Assembly (NCBI RefSeq): GCF_021606685.1
Contig: NZ_WKCB01000030.1
Coordinates: 1-59,856, forward strand
Origin: Pseudomonas syringae
Lineage (GTDB): Bacteria; Pseudomonadota; Gammaproteobacteria; Pseudomonadales; Pseudomonadaceae
DNA: 59,856 bases
Reading direction: 5' to 3'
In this document: in pieces, positions 10,001 through 17,119 of the stretch
Layout of the letters: every line of letters starts with the position of its first letter
How positions within the stretch are numbered: the stretch's first letter is position 1
Notes under the pieces: model-generated
What the model saw: only the letters and a program-made list of their open reading frames with translations
What the model was told of the DNA's origin: nothing
Databases searched by the model: none
Position numbers and translations under genes: made by a program

Positions 10001-10189
10001 ATCATCATGACCTCGCTCGCGTTCATCCTCGGCGTGGTGCCACTGGCAATCGCCACGGGCGCCAGCTCGGCCAGCCAGCAGGCGATCGGCACGGGCGTGA
10101 TCGGCGGGATGATCACCGCGACACTGGCGGTGGTGTTTGTGCCGGTGTTCTTTGTGGTGGTCATGAAGCAGGTACGCAAGCGCCGCTAA
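7100..10189 (+). CDS. RND multidrug efflux pump, inner-membrane permease (HAE1 family)
   Basis: A 1029-residue proton-driven exporter of full family length. It begins with the canonical MPQFFIDRPIFAWVVALFI. Proton-relay residues are present: the aspartate pair in GILVDDAIVVVENVERIM (TM4, near residue 400) and the lysine in GLSAKNAILIIEFAKD (TM10, near residue 935). Two large periplasmic loops contain the porter and docking domains. It works with the adaptor encoded just upstream, and probably with an unlinked outer-membrane channel, to remove drugs, solvents or detergents. The specific substrate and orthologue name are not decidable from sequence alone. Divergent RstBA-like genes are candidate regulators. 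Confidence 0.95.
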   Translation: MPQFFIDRPIFAWVVALFILLAGALAIPQLPVAQYPNVAPPKVEIYAVYPGASAQTLDESVVSLIEQELNGADHLLYFESQSSLGSATITATFQPGTDPEMAQVDVQNRLKAVEPRLPQAVTQQGLQVEKVSAGFLLLVTLTSSDGKLDDVALSDYLARNVMNELKRLDGVGKAQLYGAERAMRIWIDPQKLIGFNLTPADVNAAISAQNAQVSAGSIGDLPGTHTQEITAAILVKGQLSTPAEFADIVLKANPDGSTVRVGDVARVEIGSQEYQFSTRLNGKPSTAVSVQLAPAANALNTATLVRAKMDELSRYFPANVEYKIPYDTSPFVKVSITKVVYTLLEAMALVFAVMFLFLQNVRYTLIPTLVVPIALMGTFATMLVLGFSINVLTMFGMVLAIGILVDDAIVVVENVERIMATEGLSPKEATKKAMGQITGAIVGITLVLVAVFLPMAFMKGSVGVIYQQFSLSMATSILFSAFLALTLTPALCATLLKPIAKDEHHAKGGFFGWFNRRFESLTDRYEGWVTYALKRSGRYLLIYLVLLVGLGLMFSRLPSSFLPVEDQGYTITDIQLPPGASKNRTVQVAEQIEAHNAGEPGVGDTTMIMGFSFSGSGQNAALAFTTLKDWSTRSGDDSASAIADRANAAFSELKDAIAYAILPPPVDGLGTSSGFEFRLQDRGGVGHAALMEARTALLAAAENSPILANVRESALAEAPQVQLEVDRKQANALGVSFADVSNVLSSAIGSAYINDFPNQGRMQRVVVQAEGDQRSQVADLMKIHVRNTAGKMVPLSAFVEAKWTQGPTQLTRYNGYPAIAISGEAAPGHSTGEAMAEIERLVSQLPAGLGQEWTGLSLQERLSGAQAPLLLGLSLLIVFLCLAALYESWSIPTSVLLVVPLGVLGAVLAVTLRGMPNDVFFKVGLITIIGLSAKNAILIIEFAKDLVDQGEDLLEATLKAARLRLRPIIMTSLAFILGVVPLAIATGASSASQQAIGTGVIGGMITATLAVVFVPVFFVVVMKQVRKRR

Positions 10190-10201
10190 AAAATGCGCTA
10201 T

Positions 10202-10232
10202 GGTGCTCACAACATCCCCTGTTGTGAGCACC
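10202..10232. promoter_or_regulatory. 31-bp perfect palindrome abutting a start codon
   Basis: GGTGCTCACAACA at 10202-10214 and TGTTGTGAGCACC at 10220-10232 are perfect inverted copies around TCCCC, and the ATG of the DUF1345 gene begins at 10234. There is no T-run on the plus strand, and no Shine-Dalgarno sequence lies between the stem and the ATG. It could be a weak terminator for the RND operon, an operator, or an RNA stem limiting translation of the next gene. Confidence 0.7.
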
Positions 10233-10233
10233 T

Positions 10234-10875
10234 ATGGCCTTCCTCGCCCGCACCCACCCTCGCCTCTCCTGCGCGGCCCTATTGGGCGTTGCCGTGGGCC
10301 TCCTGGCACCGGCCGATACGCTGATCGGCAAAATCCTGATTGGCTGGAACGCCGGGGTCTGGACCTACCTGGCATTGATGCTGTGGCTGGCGAGCAAAGC
10401 CCGCGCCGACGACGTGAAACGCATCGCCGACATCGAGGATGAGAACGCGGGGCTGGTGCTGTTCATGGTGTGCATTGCAGCAATCGCCAGCCTGGCCGCC
10501 ATCACCCTGAACCTGGCGGGCAGCAACGACCTCGATGGCACGGCGCGCCTGCTGCATTACGCTTTTACCGTAGTGACGGTGATCGGTTCCTGGCTGTTGA
10601 TCGGAGTGATTTTCAGCGTGCATTACGCCCGCCTGTTCTATACATGGGACGGCGACGAACCGGCGCTGCGCTTTGCTGAGGGGTTGAAAACCCCCAATTA
10701 CTGGGACTTCCTGTACTTCTCGTTCACCATCGGCGTGGCCGTGCAAACCGCCGATGTCGGCGTTGCCACGCGCAGTTTGCGCAAGGTGGTGTTGGGGCAG
10801 TCGTTGATCGGTTTTCTGTTCAATACCGCGATATTGGGCTTTTCAATCAATATTGCCGCCGGACTGTTCAGCTGA
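10234..10875 (+). CDS. DUF1345 inner-membrane protein
   Basis: A 213-residue polytopic membrane protein with about five hydrophobic segments and the DUF1345 hallmarks: an HYARLFY segment near residue 130, then the [23 protein letters not shown] block near 155. The function of the family is unknown. It lies 44 bases after the RND pump but is separated from it by a perfect hairpin, so co-transcription is uncertain. The ATG at 10234 is the first start after an in-frame stop and directly follows the hairpin with no visible ribosome-binding site. Confidence 0.85.
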   Translation: MAFLARTHPRLSCAALLGVAVGLLAPADTLIGKILIGWNAGVWTYLALMLWLASKARADDVKRIADIEDENAGLVLFMVCIAAIASLAAITLNLAGSNDLDGTARLLHYAFTVVTVIGSWLLIGVIFSVHYARLFYTWDGDEPALRFAEGLKTPNYWDFLYFSFTIGVAVQTADVGVATRSLRKVVLGQSLIGFLFNTAILGFSINIAAGLFS

Positions 10876-10885
10876 ATCGACAGGC

Positions 10886-10918
10886 AAAAAAAGGGGAAGC
10901 CTAAGCTTCCCCTTTTTA
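10886..10918. terminator. Bidirectional rho-independent terminator
   Basis: GGGGAAGC (10893-10900), loop CTAA, GCTTCCCC (10905-10912), flanked by A7 on the left and T5 on the right. It serves both the DUF1345 gene (plus) and the autotransporter gene (minus, stop at 10932). Confidence 0.9.
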
Positions 10919-10931
10919 CCTACCGACTATT

Positions 10932-13211
10932 TTAGAAGGTGTAACGCAGACCGACGGTCCCACCCCAAGGCATGTCAATTTTCTTACCTTGGCTGGTTTC
11001 AATCTCGGCGTGCAGCTTGAGGTTATCCGACAGGTTAACCGCCATACCCGCCGCGACTTCATAACGCGAACCCGAGAGGTCGTTGTTAAACGCCTGGTTG
11101 TTGATAAACACCTTGTTGTTATCGTTGAACTCGTGGGCCGCAGCGGTACGCAGGTACGGTTGCAGCACAGGGCCGCCATCGAGCTGGATGTTTTTACCCA
11201 CCGTCACACCGACCTTGCCGAGCACCGACTTGGTGCTGTCACCCTTGGCCTTGAGGCCGTTATCCATGGTGTAACTCGAGCCAGCAATAAACGCCGTGGA
11301 CAGCTGGGCGTAAGGTTCAACGAAGAAGTCATCGTCCAGCTTGATATGCCTGCCGACTTCCGCCGAGGCACTCACCGCATCCTGCGTAAAGTTGCCTTTG
11401 GCGCGCTGGCCATCGCTCATGTTGACCTGGCTTTGGCTGTTGAGTCGGTTGACCTTACCCACGAGGTCGACATACACACCGCTCTCGGCATCCAGCCAGG
11501 TGGCGTACGCGCCGACGTGGTAGCTGTTGACCATGCCGCTGCTGCCGCGGGTCAGGCTCAGGTCGGACTTGCTGTAGCCGCCCATCACACCTGCCAGCCA
11601 CTGCCCATCCCCTGCTTCCAACGCGGTATCGGCACCAATGGCGAAACCGGTCTGGTTCTGGGTATAGCCCAGGCCATTGCTGTTAGCCGCGACGTCATAT
11701 TTGTTGCCGTAGGAACGCATCCACAGGCCTTGGCTCTTGCCTTCGCTGAAACGCAATTCGCCCATGCGCGTACGCAGGATGTTCGTCTCCGCCAGCAATA
11801 CAGTCGGCGCCGCGTTGAACAACGCCAACACCGCCTGGGCGCTGGTACTAGGGCCCTTTCTGGCGGGGTCCAGGTACCAATCGGTGCCTTCCTGCTTGAG
11901 CCCGTAAGCGAACGCGCCGACATCGACGGTGTTGCCCACCAGCCCGAACCGTGCGCCACCGCTTTGGGTGTGCACCACTTTGATCGGTTCGCCGACGGCC
12001 AATTCGTTACCGCTGGCGGCGATCAACAGCTGGTGATTGCCTTCGGCGTTGCCGTTGACATTCAACAGGTCGGTCTCGCCGGTGTTGAAGTTGGTGTGCA
12101 TGATGAACGTGCCGTTGCCGGCCAGGCTATTGGTGTTCAGTTGAAAAAACCGGCTAGGAGCGCCGAACTCGACCGCGCCACCCGCCATTCGCAAAGCACC
12201 GACTTCGCTGTCGCCCACCAGCATCCATTTGCCGCCGGTATTGGCATCCAGTTGCGCGACGTTGCGCAATTGGCCGGTCAGCAACGCATTGTTGTTGAGT
12301 TGAACCGTCCCTGTGCTACCCGCACTGACCACCACGTCACCGACCAAGGTGCTGTTGTCGACGTTCATGTTGGCCGTGGAGTTATTGTCGACCTGAAGCA
12401 GCACGCCGTTGCCGCTCAACAAGTTCGAGCCGTTGAGCACCTGGATATCAGCCATGGTGGCATTGTTGACTGGCGGGTTCACCAGGATCGCGGGCCCGGT
12501 TCTGCCCTGAACCACGGAATTATCGAGGATCAAGCTGGCAGTGCGCGTCAGACCGCCTTCAGTGCGCAGATTGACGCCGGATTCACCGCCAACGATGGTG
12601 CTGTTATTTCTTGCCACCGCTTGGGCATTAAGCAACACCACGCCGTGACCGTTCGCCGCCGTAGCCTCGACACGGGCGTTGTCCAGGTTCACGGTGCTGT
12701 AGCCCGCAGCGTTGATACCACGGGTTGAGCCGACAACACTGCTGTCTCTGACCGTGACGGATGAACCATCGGTGCCGGTCGTGGTACGGGTAACCGTCAC
12801 GCCAACGCCATTGGCATTGCTGACGGTGCTGTTGTTGGTGATCAATATGCTGCTGGCGCCAGTGGCGACAATGGCTTGTAACACGCCGGGACGGGCCGTC
12901 ACCTGTGAACGGTCGATCACAATCGTCGATTGCCGGCCAGCAGAGATATCCAGCGCCCGGGTGCCCGCCTGAAGCGTCAAGCCGGCGTTGTCCATGACGA
13001 TCTGGTTCATGTTCGCACCGGTCGCAATCAGACTCGACCCGGCAAACAACCCATAATTATCAAGTACTGTCGATGAGGATATCGTGGTGTTAGGCGCCGT
13101 TACCTGCGTGAGTGCCTGGGCATCAGGTGCTACCAGAAACAAGAGCGAGACTGCTTGAGCCGTTAAAGCAAGGCTCAAGGGCGTTGGTTTGAAATTGAAT
13201 ACTGCCGACAT
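10932..13211 (-). CDS. Autotransporter with C-terminal outer-membrane beta-barrel
   Basis: A 759-residue type Va secretion protein. An atypical long signal region (about residues 1-34, hydrophobic core LALTAQAVSLLFLVA) is followed by a passenger of about 430 residues rich in N, T and V with short repeating beta-strand turns (STVSNANGVGV, DNSVVQGRTG), as in right-handed beta-helix passengers of the pertactin type. The barrel starts near residue 480 (MGELRFSEGKSQGLWMRSYG) and ends with the canonical aromatic GLRYTF needed for BAM assembly. Adhesin-like roles are usual for such small passengers, but I see no enzymatic motif. Downstream it shares a terminator with the DUF1345 gene. Its neighbours upstream are two leaderless beta-sandwich protein genes on the same strand. 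Confidence 0.9.
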   Translation of the reverse strand: MSAVFNFKPTPLSLALTAQAVSLLFLVAPDAQALTQVTAPNTTISSSTVLDNYGLFAGSSLIATGANMNQIVMDNAGLTLQAGTRALDISAGRQSTIVIDRSQVTARPGVLQAIVATGASSILITNNSTVSNANGVGVTVTRTTTGTDGSSVTVRDSSVVGSTRGINAAGYSTVNLDNARVEATAANGHGVVLLNAQAVARNNSTIVGGESGVNLRTEGGLTRTASLILDNSVVQGRTGPAILVNPPVNNATMADIQVLNGSNLLSGNGVLLQVDNNSTANMNVDNSTLVGDVVVSAGSTGTVQLNNNALLTGQLRNVAQLDANTGGKWMLVGDSEVGALRMAGGAVEFGAPSRFFQLNTNSLAGNGTFIMHTNFNTGETDLLNVNGNAEGNHQLLIAASGNELAVGEPIKVVHTQSGGARFGLVGNTVDVGAFAYGLKQEGTDWYLDPARKGPSTSAQAVLALFNAAPTVLLAETNILRTRMGELRFSEGKSQGLWMRSYGNKYDVAANSNGLGYTQNQTGFAIGADTALEAGDGQWLAGVMGGYSKSDLSLTRGSSGMVNSYHVGAYATWLDAESGVYVDLVGKVNRLNSQSQVNMSDGQRAKGNFTQDAVSASAEVGRHIKLDDDFFVEPYAQLSTAFIAGSSYTMDNGLKAKGDSTKSVLGKVGVTVGKNIQLDGGPVLQPYLRTAAAHEFNDNNKVFINNQAFNNDLSGSRYEVAAGMAVNLSDNLKLHAEIETSQGKKIDMPWGGTVGLRYTF

Positions 13212-13415
13212 TTTAATGGACCTCTGGAGCCTTCATGAAACGATGGGCAGGGTTCTGAATCTCATGAGACCCAACCAATCAAGCGGCGCCATAATTAATC
13301 AAGAAGTGCGCTAAATCTGTAGGACTAATCCTAAGAAATAATATGAATAATCAACAATGCATGTAGGGGTCGCTGGAGAACAGTTGTAGAACATCTTTAA
13401 CCCATACAACTGAAT

Positions 13416-13447
13416 ACGCCAAAGAGGGTCTTTACCCTCTTTGGCGT
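13416..13447. terminator. Strong hairpin after the 688-residue gene
   Basis: ACGCCAAAGAGGGT (13416-13429) pairs perfectly with ACCCTCTTTGGCGT (13434-13447) around a CTTT loop, 19 bases past the stop at 13466 of the minus-strand gene. No long T-run follows, so it may stabilise the mRNA 3' end as much as terminate transcription. It separates that gene from the autotransporter promoter region (13212-13415), where I recognise no further signal. Confidence 0.7.
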
Positions 13448-13465
13448 TCACACGGGTACTGGGTT

Positions 13466-15532
13466 CTATGTAGGAACAACTGCCCCCTCACAGTAGTAGG
13501 AAACACCATTACCCGGTCTGTAACCTCTGACACGGATAGTTGCAGGCGTAGAGTTCACGGTTTGCCCCTGGAACCGGGTGGAAACAGTTACGGTGGCCGA
13601 ACCCGTTGTCAGTAGCGCCACGTTGGCGTTGACCGGATTGTAGAGCACCGTTGCTGTGTCCAGATCGACGGTAAACCCAAGTCGGCGGGCTGTTTCATTA
13701 GGGACTGGGAAAGACCGCACTACAGGCGTTAAACCAGGAGCTGTCGTAGTGTTGTTCTGGAACCCGGTGAACGTCACAGTAACCGGCTCTGCCGGCGACA
13801 AGTAATCGGAGCCAGGGATAAATATCCTGAGCCTGCCGGTATTAGCGGGTACCAAGCTATCGCAGTTGGCTGTTCTATTAACACCGGCTGTGTTCTGAAC
13901 GGTGGGTGCGTCCATCTGCATGATTGCATTGTCCACGATCACCGTGGTGTTGACGGAACGCTGTGGATTAGGATGGCCCGCACGACTGACGGTATAAAAC
14001 GCCTGCTGAGTGGGGCCGCGCAACGCCAGAATATCGGCGAAAGGAATGTCGATTAGCACCTGCCGCCCAGCAGGCATAACAGTCACATCCTGTCTATAAA
14101 TACGACCGCCATAATTAAACTCGATGGTAAATGGTAATTGGGATTCGGGCCTTATATCGGCATCCCACAACGGGATTCGAGCCCTTGCAGGCCGATTTAC
14201 ATCCACAAGTTCCAAGTGGTTCATTGGCCCGAACAGACCACCAGGGCGGACCGCTTCGACCACTACCGCGTGCAGGTCGGTGTTGATCGCGTCCGGCCCC
14301 GGTGGGTTCGGATTCGGGTTCGGCCCGACCACAGACAGGTCGAGGTCGAACAGCGTGCTCAACAGTGGCGTCGGATAGGTCACAGTCGCGCGAGTAACGG
14401 TGTAAATAGCCGTTACCGGCACCCGCGCCGGTCCGGTCCCGTACAGCGTGTCCATGTTGGCTTCATTGAACTGAAACGAAATCGGGAACGGCAGCGCGCC
14501 TACCGGCTGCGTCAACGTAACTGAACCGTGAGTCGACGTCAGGGTGACGGTAATTTGGTCTGTAGTGCGATCAACATTGCTAAAGGCGGGAATCCGTACA
14601 ATCGCGCCGTTCCTGTCCGCCACGTCTCGACGATGGATCAGCAGATCGCCGGGGACGGCCAGGTCGACCAGTGCCGGCAGAAAGTCGGCGGGGACTGGCA
14701 CCTGCGCCAGGCCTGGCAGATTCAAACTGTAGGAAATGTCCGATCGATTATTGGCGACGTCCCTGATCACGTACCTGAGGTTATAATTCCCGCCCGTTTC
14801 AGCCTGGATTGCACTTAACGGCAAGGGAATGCTGACTGGCGCGGTACCAACCGGAAACCGGGTAACACCGCCAATTGAGATAGGCAATTCCGAGGAGCCG
14901 AAGAACACTTCGACCGTATCGTCAGGGGAGAGCCCGTCGGCGGCACTGTACGGAATCGGGAAGCGCCCTGTCTGGCCTGGCTGGCTCTGGATATAGGCAC
15001 GATCAAGAGGCAGCGTCGCCCCTGCGGGTAGGGTCGGTGCCGGAGGTCGATCGTCCGAGCGGTCATAGGGCGATGTCTCGTCCACGATCAGCAATTGCGC
15101 GACCGAGGTGTTGCTCACACTCGAGTCTGTGACCGTCACCGTGAACCTGACCAGCCACACACCATTGGGCACATAGGCTTCCGGAATGGGGATCGGAACA
15201 GGGTCGGGCGGATTCACTACCGGCACCGTAAAGCTATTGCCCCCGGTGTTAAAGTAGAGATCCTCTGCATCGCTATCCACGAAACTGCTGAGCTCGCGAT
15301 AAGGGCGGATGTCCACCCTGACACTATCGGGCGCGGCCGGATCAGTACTGGCGGCAAACCATCTGGGGATGTTCAGGGTGATGAATTGCGCTTTTGCCGC
15401 CGACCTCGACAGCAGCCCGGTATAACCCGGAACTTCACCTTGAAACGTACCGCCCAGAAGCCGATTAGGGGTGTAACTTCCTGGGGCGTTCGGCACAAAG
15501 CTGTCAACAATTTCTCTATTTGTCCTGTCCAT
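13466..15532 (-). CDS. Leaderless multi-domain beta-sandwich (Ig-like) protein, function unknown
   Basis: I do not recognise a named family. The 688-residue protein has no signal peptide or membrane helix. It looks like about five tandem domains of roughly 100 residues (near 48-150, 188-277, 300-400, 440-540, 570-670). Several open with a phrase like R(I/F)xIPxW or R(I/F)xIPxY (ARIPLWDADI, RFPIPYSAAD, VRIPAFSNVD), continue with a D-x-V-x-V strand and close with a Y-x-V-x-D turn, as in Ig-like folds. Prolines are frequent. The C-terminus ends in GYRPGNGVSYYCEGAVVPT with a lone Cys. The ATG at 15532 has GGAG eight bases upstream. The upstream neighbour encodes a shorter relative, so I infer a duplicated gene pair. 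Possible roles include an exported binding protein using a non-Sec route or a cytosolic scaffold. Confidence 0.6.
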   Translation of the reverse strand: MDRTNREIVDSFVPNAPGSYTPNRLLGGTFQGEVPGYTGLLSRSAAKAQFITLNIPRWFAASTDPAAPDSVRVDIRPYRELSSFVDSDAEDLYFNTGGNSFTVPVVNPPDPVPIPIPEAYVPNGVWLVRFTVTVTDSSVSNTSVAQLLIVDETSPYDRSDDRPPAPTLPAGATLPLDRAYIQSQPGQTGRFPIPYSAADGLSPDDTVEVFFGSSELPISIGGVTRFPVGTAPVSIPLPLSAIQAETGGNYNLRYVIRDVANNRSDISYSLNLPGLAQVPVPADFLPALVDLAVPGDLLIHRRDVADRNGAIVRIPAFSNVDRTTDQITVTLTSTHGSVTLTQPVGALPFPISFQFNEANMDTLYGTGPARVPVTAIYTVTRATVTYPTPLLSTLFDLDLSVVGPNPNPNPPGPDAINTDLHAVVVEAVRPGGLFGPMNHLELVDVNRPARARIPLWDADIRPESQLPFTIEFNYGGRIYRQDVTVMPAGRQVLIDIPFADILALRGPTQQAFYTVSRAGHPNPQRSVNTTVIVDNAIMQMDAPTVQNTAGVNRTANCDSLVPANTGRLRIFIPGSDYLSPAEPVTVTFTGFQNNTTTAPGLTPVVRSFPVPNETARRLGFTVDLDTATVLYNPVNANVALLTTGSATVTVSTRFQGQTVNSTPATIRVRGYRPGNGVSYYCEGAVVPT

Positions 15533-15672
15533 CTTCTTGCTCCGGATAGTTTAGCTACTAGAACAACTACTTTCTTCGTCAGCTGACTAAGTTCAACCTC
15601 GTCAACCACGAATCTTTAAAATTCGGAAACCCCTATAACAGTTGACAAAAACAACCATCAGCCACTCGAGTG

Positions 15673-16857
15673 TTAACCGCATATAATTCCGCGCGGCGTG
15701 CAATAACAACCGGTGGAATAAGTCAGATCAACTCGCACACGCCCCGGCTGTGACGTACCGATGAGTACGCCGCCGCGCCGCACTTCGTAACTGCCGGTAG
15801 CCGACGTACGATTGCGTAACGGAAACAATGTAGTCTCGAACGAGTCCACCACTACTGTTGCGCCTGCGCTGATATTCGCCGCCGTCCAAATGATCGAACG
15901 CCTGAACACCACATTAGGATTAACAGTGCCCCAGTTATTCTCATTGAAGCCTTGCCAGATAAACGTTACTTCATCACCCACGCGTATCCTCGCATCGGCT
16001 GCTATCAACCAATGCACACCGTCTACCGCCTTGGGCATCGAACTACAGTTCAAGTTACCGTTGGTTAATGTGTTCAATACACGGGGGGCGGGGAACGAAG
16101 TAATCGGGATCGGAATGACGTTTCCCAGGCCCACAACAAAAGGCAGGCCAGCACTCAGTGCGCTGAAGTTGCCGGTCGCGTCAAATATTCTGCAGAAGAC
16201 GTAGGCAGTCCCGTCACTCAGACTGCGAAAGGCAGCGGCGTCCAGCGTTCCAGTCCACGGTGTGGTGGTGAAATCCACCAGCGAGCCTCCTGCTGGCGCC
16301 AGACCGGTGGCGGGGTTGGCCTGGTTGGATAGATAGAATTCGACCCGGTCACCCGATACCCCAATGTCATAGGTCGGAATGTTGAAGGCCACCCGTGGAT
16401 TGTTCTGCAAGTACTGCGCATTCATCACCGGCACCGGCGGCACGACAAACTGCAGCGCATCCGTTGGTAGCATCCACGTTGGAGGGTTCAGATCGATCGT
16501 GATCGGGATGCTCGGCTGCATACGGTTCGAACCGCCCTCAGTGGTCACGACGTAATAAAGTCGCGCGACGCGGGTTGTACGACGCAACTGGTCCACGGTG
16601 ATTTCAAGCTCATGAAAACTGGGAATGGGTGGTGGCGGTGGCGTCACAGTCTGTCTGGTGAGCGACCTGATGCCATCAACGCTGTCCTCAAAAAGCTCGA
16701 CAACGTGTGGTTCATCGCCCACTGCCGGCAAAGGTTGCCACATGGGAATACGCACTCTCATGGGCACCGCTAATAATGCTTGTGGCACCACACCTCTGCC
16801 GTCGGTGGTATTCACACCGGCGATTGTCAGAGGGGCCAGACCAGGGATCGTAGACAT
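15673..16857 (-). CDS. Shorter paralogue-like leaderless beta-sandwich protein
   Basis: A 394-residue protein without signal peptide or membrane helices and of unknown family. It shares the domain rhythm of the 688-residue neighbour: a first unit opening with VRIPMW (near residue 35), a second with VAFNIPTYDIGVSGDRVEFYL (near 150-240) that closes with FDATGNFSALS, and a terminal unit with DEVTFIWQGFNENN, which resembles VTFTGFQNN in the neighbour. The C-terminus is cysteine-rich (GCYCTPRGIICG), unusual for a cytosolic protein and reminiscent of secreted or cross-linked tails. CTGAGG lies about 7 bases before the ATG at 16857. A gap of 140 bases separates it from the second gene, so an operon is likely but not certain. 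Confidence 0.6.
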   Translation of the reverse strand: MSTIPGLAPLTIAGVNTTDGRGVVPQALLAVPMRVRIPMWQPLPAVGDEPHVVELFEDSVDGIRSLTRQTVTPPPPPIPSFHELEITVDQLRRTTRVARLYYVVTTEGGSNRMQPSIPITIDLNPPTWMLPTDALQFVVPPVPVMNAQYLQNNPRVAFNIPTYDIGVSGDRVEFYLSNQANPATGLAPAGGSLVDFTTTPWTGTLDAAAFRSLSDGTAYVFCRIFDATGNFSALSAGLPFVVGLGNVIPIPITSFPAPRVLNTLTNGNLNCSSMPKAVDGVHWLIAADARIRVGDEVTFIWQGFNENNWGTVNPNVVFRRSIIWTAANISAGATVVVDSFETTLFPLRNRTSATGSYEVRRGGVLIGTSQPGRVRVDLTYSTGCYCTPRGIICG

Positions 16858-17023
16858 ATTGCAGCCTCAGGATTAGTTCACCACGCCGAGCCAGGAGCGA
16901 ACTACGTACCTGTCTGCTGTTGGAAAAATTAAACGCCTAAAGCCACTGGCTGGATACTGTCAGAACTAACAGGTAGGCCTACCCGCTCGTCGGTTTATTG
17001 CGCGTCGGCTTTCCAAATTTTCC

Positions 17024-17052
17024 TTGACGAAATTAACTGCCTGGCTTCTTAT
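17024..17052 (+). promoter_or_regulatory. Probable ptxS promoter
   Basis: TTGACG at 17024-17029 and TCTTAT at 17047-17052 are separated by 17 bases, a good sigma-70 arrangement. The last base of the -10 is the first base of the PtxS operator (17052-17065), so a bound repressor would cover the transcription start. This fits autorepression. Confidence 0.55.
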
Positions 17053-17065
17053 GAAACCGGTTTCA
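17052..17065. promoter_or_regulatory. PtxS operator 1
   Basis: The perfect 14-bp palindrome TGAAACCGGTTTCA is the known PtxS recognition sequence in Pseudomonas. An identical copy lies before kguE at 18236-18249. This copy sits immediately after the ptxS -10 element. Confidence 0.92.
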
Positions 17066-17119
17066 GCGCTGTTTCACGGCAATAGAACCGATAAATCCAA
17101 TAAGAAAGGCCCGCTACCC

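Noticed and set aside
10989..12728. A 579-codon open frame opposite the autotransporter
   Set aside because: The minus strand has a signal peptide, a barrel and the terminal aromatic residue. The plus frame has no recognisable features.
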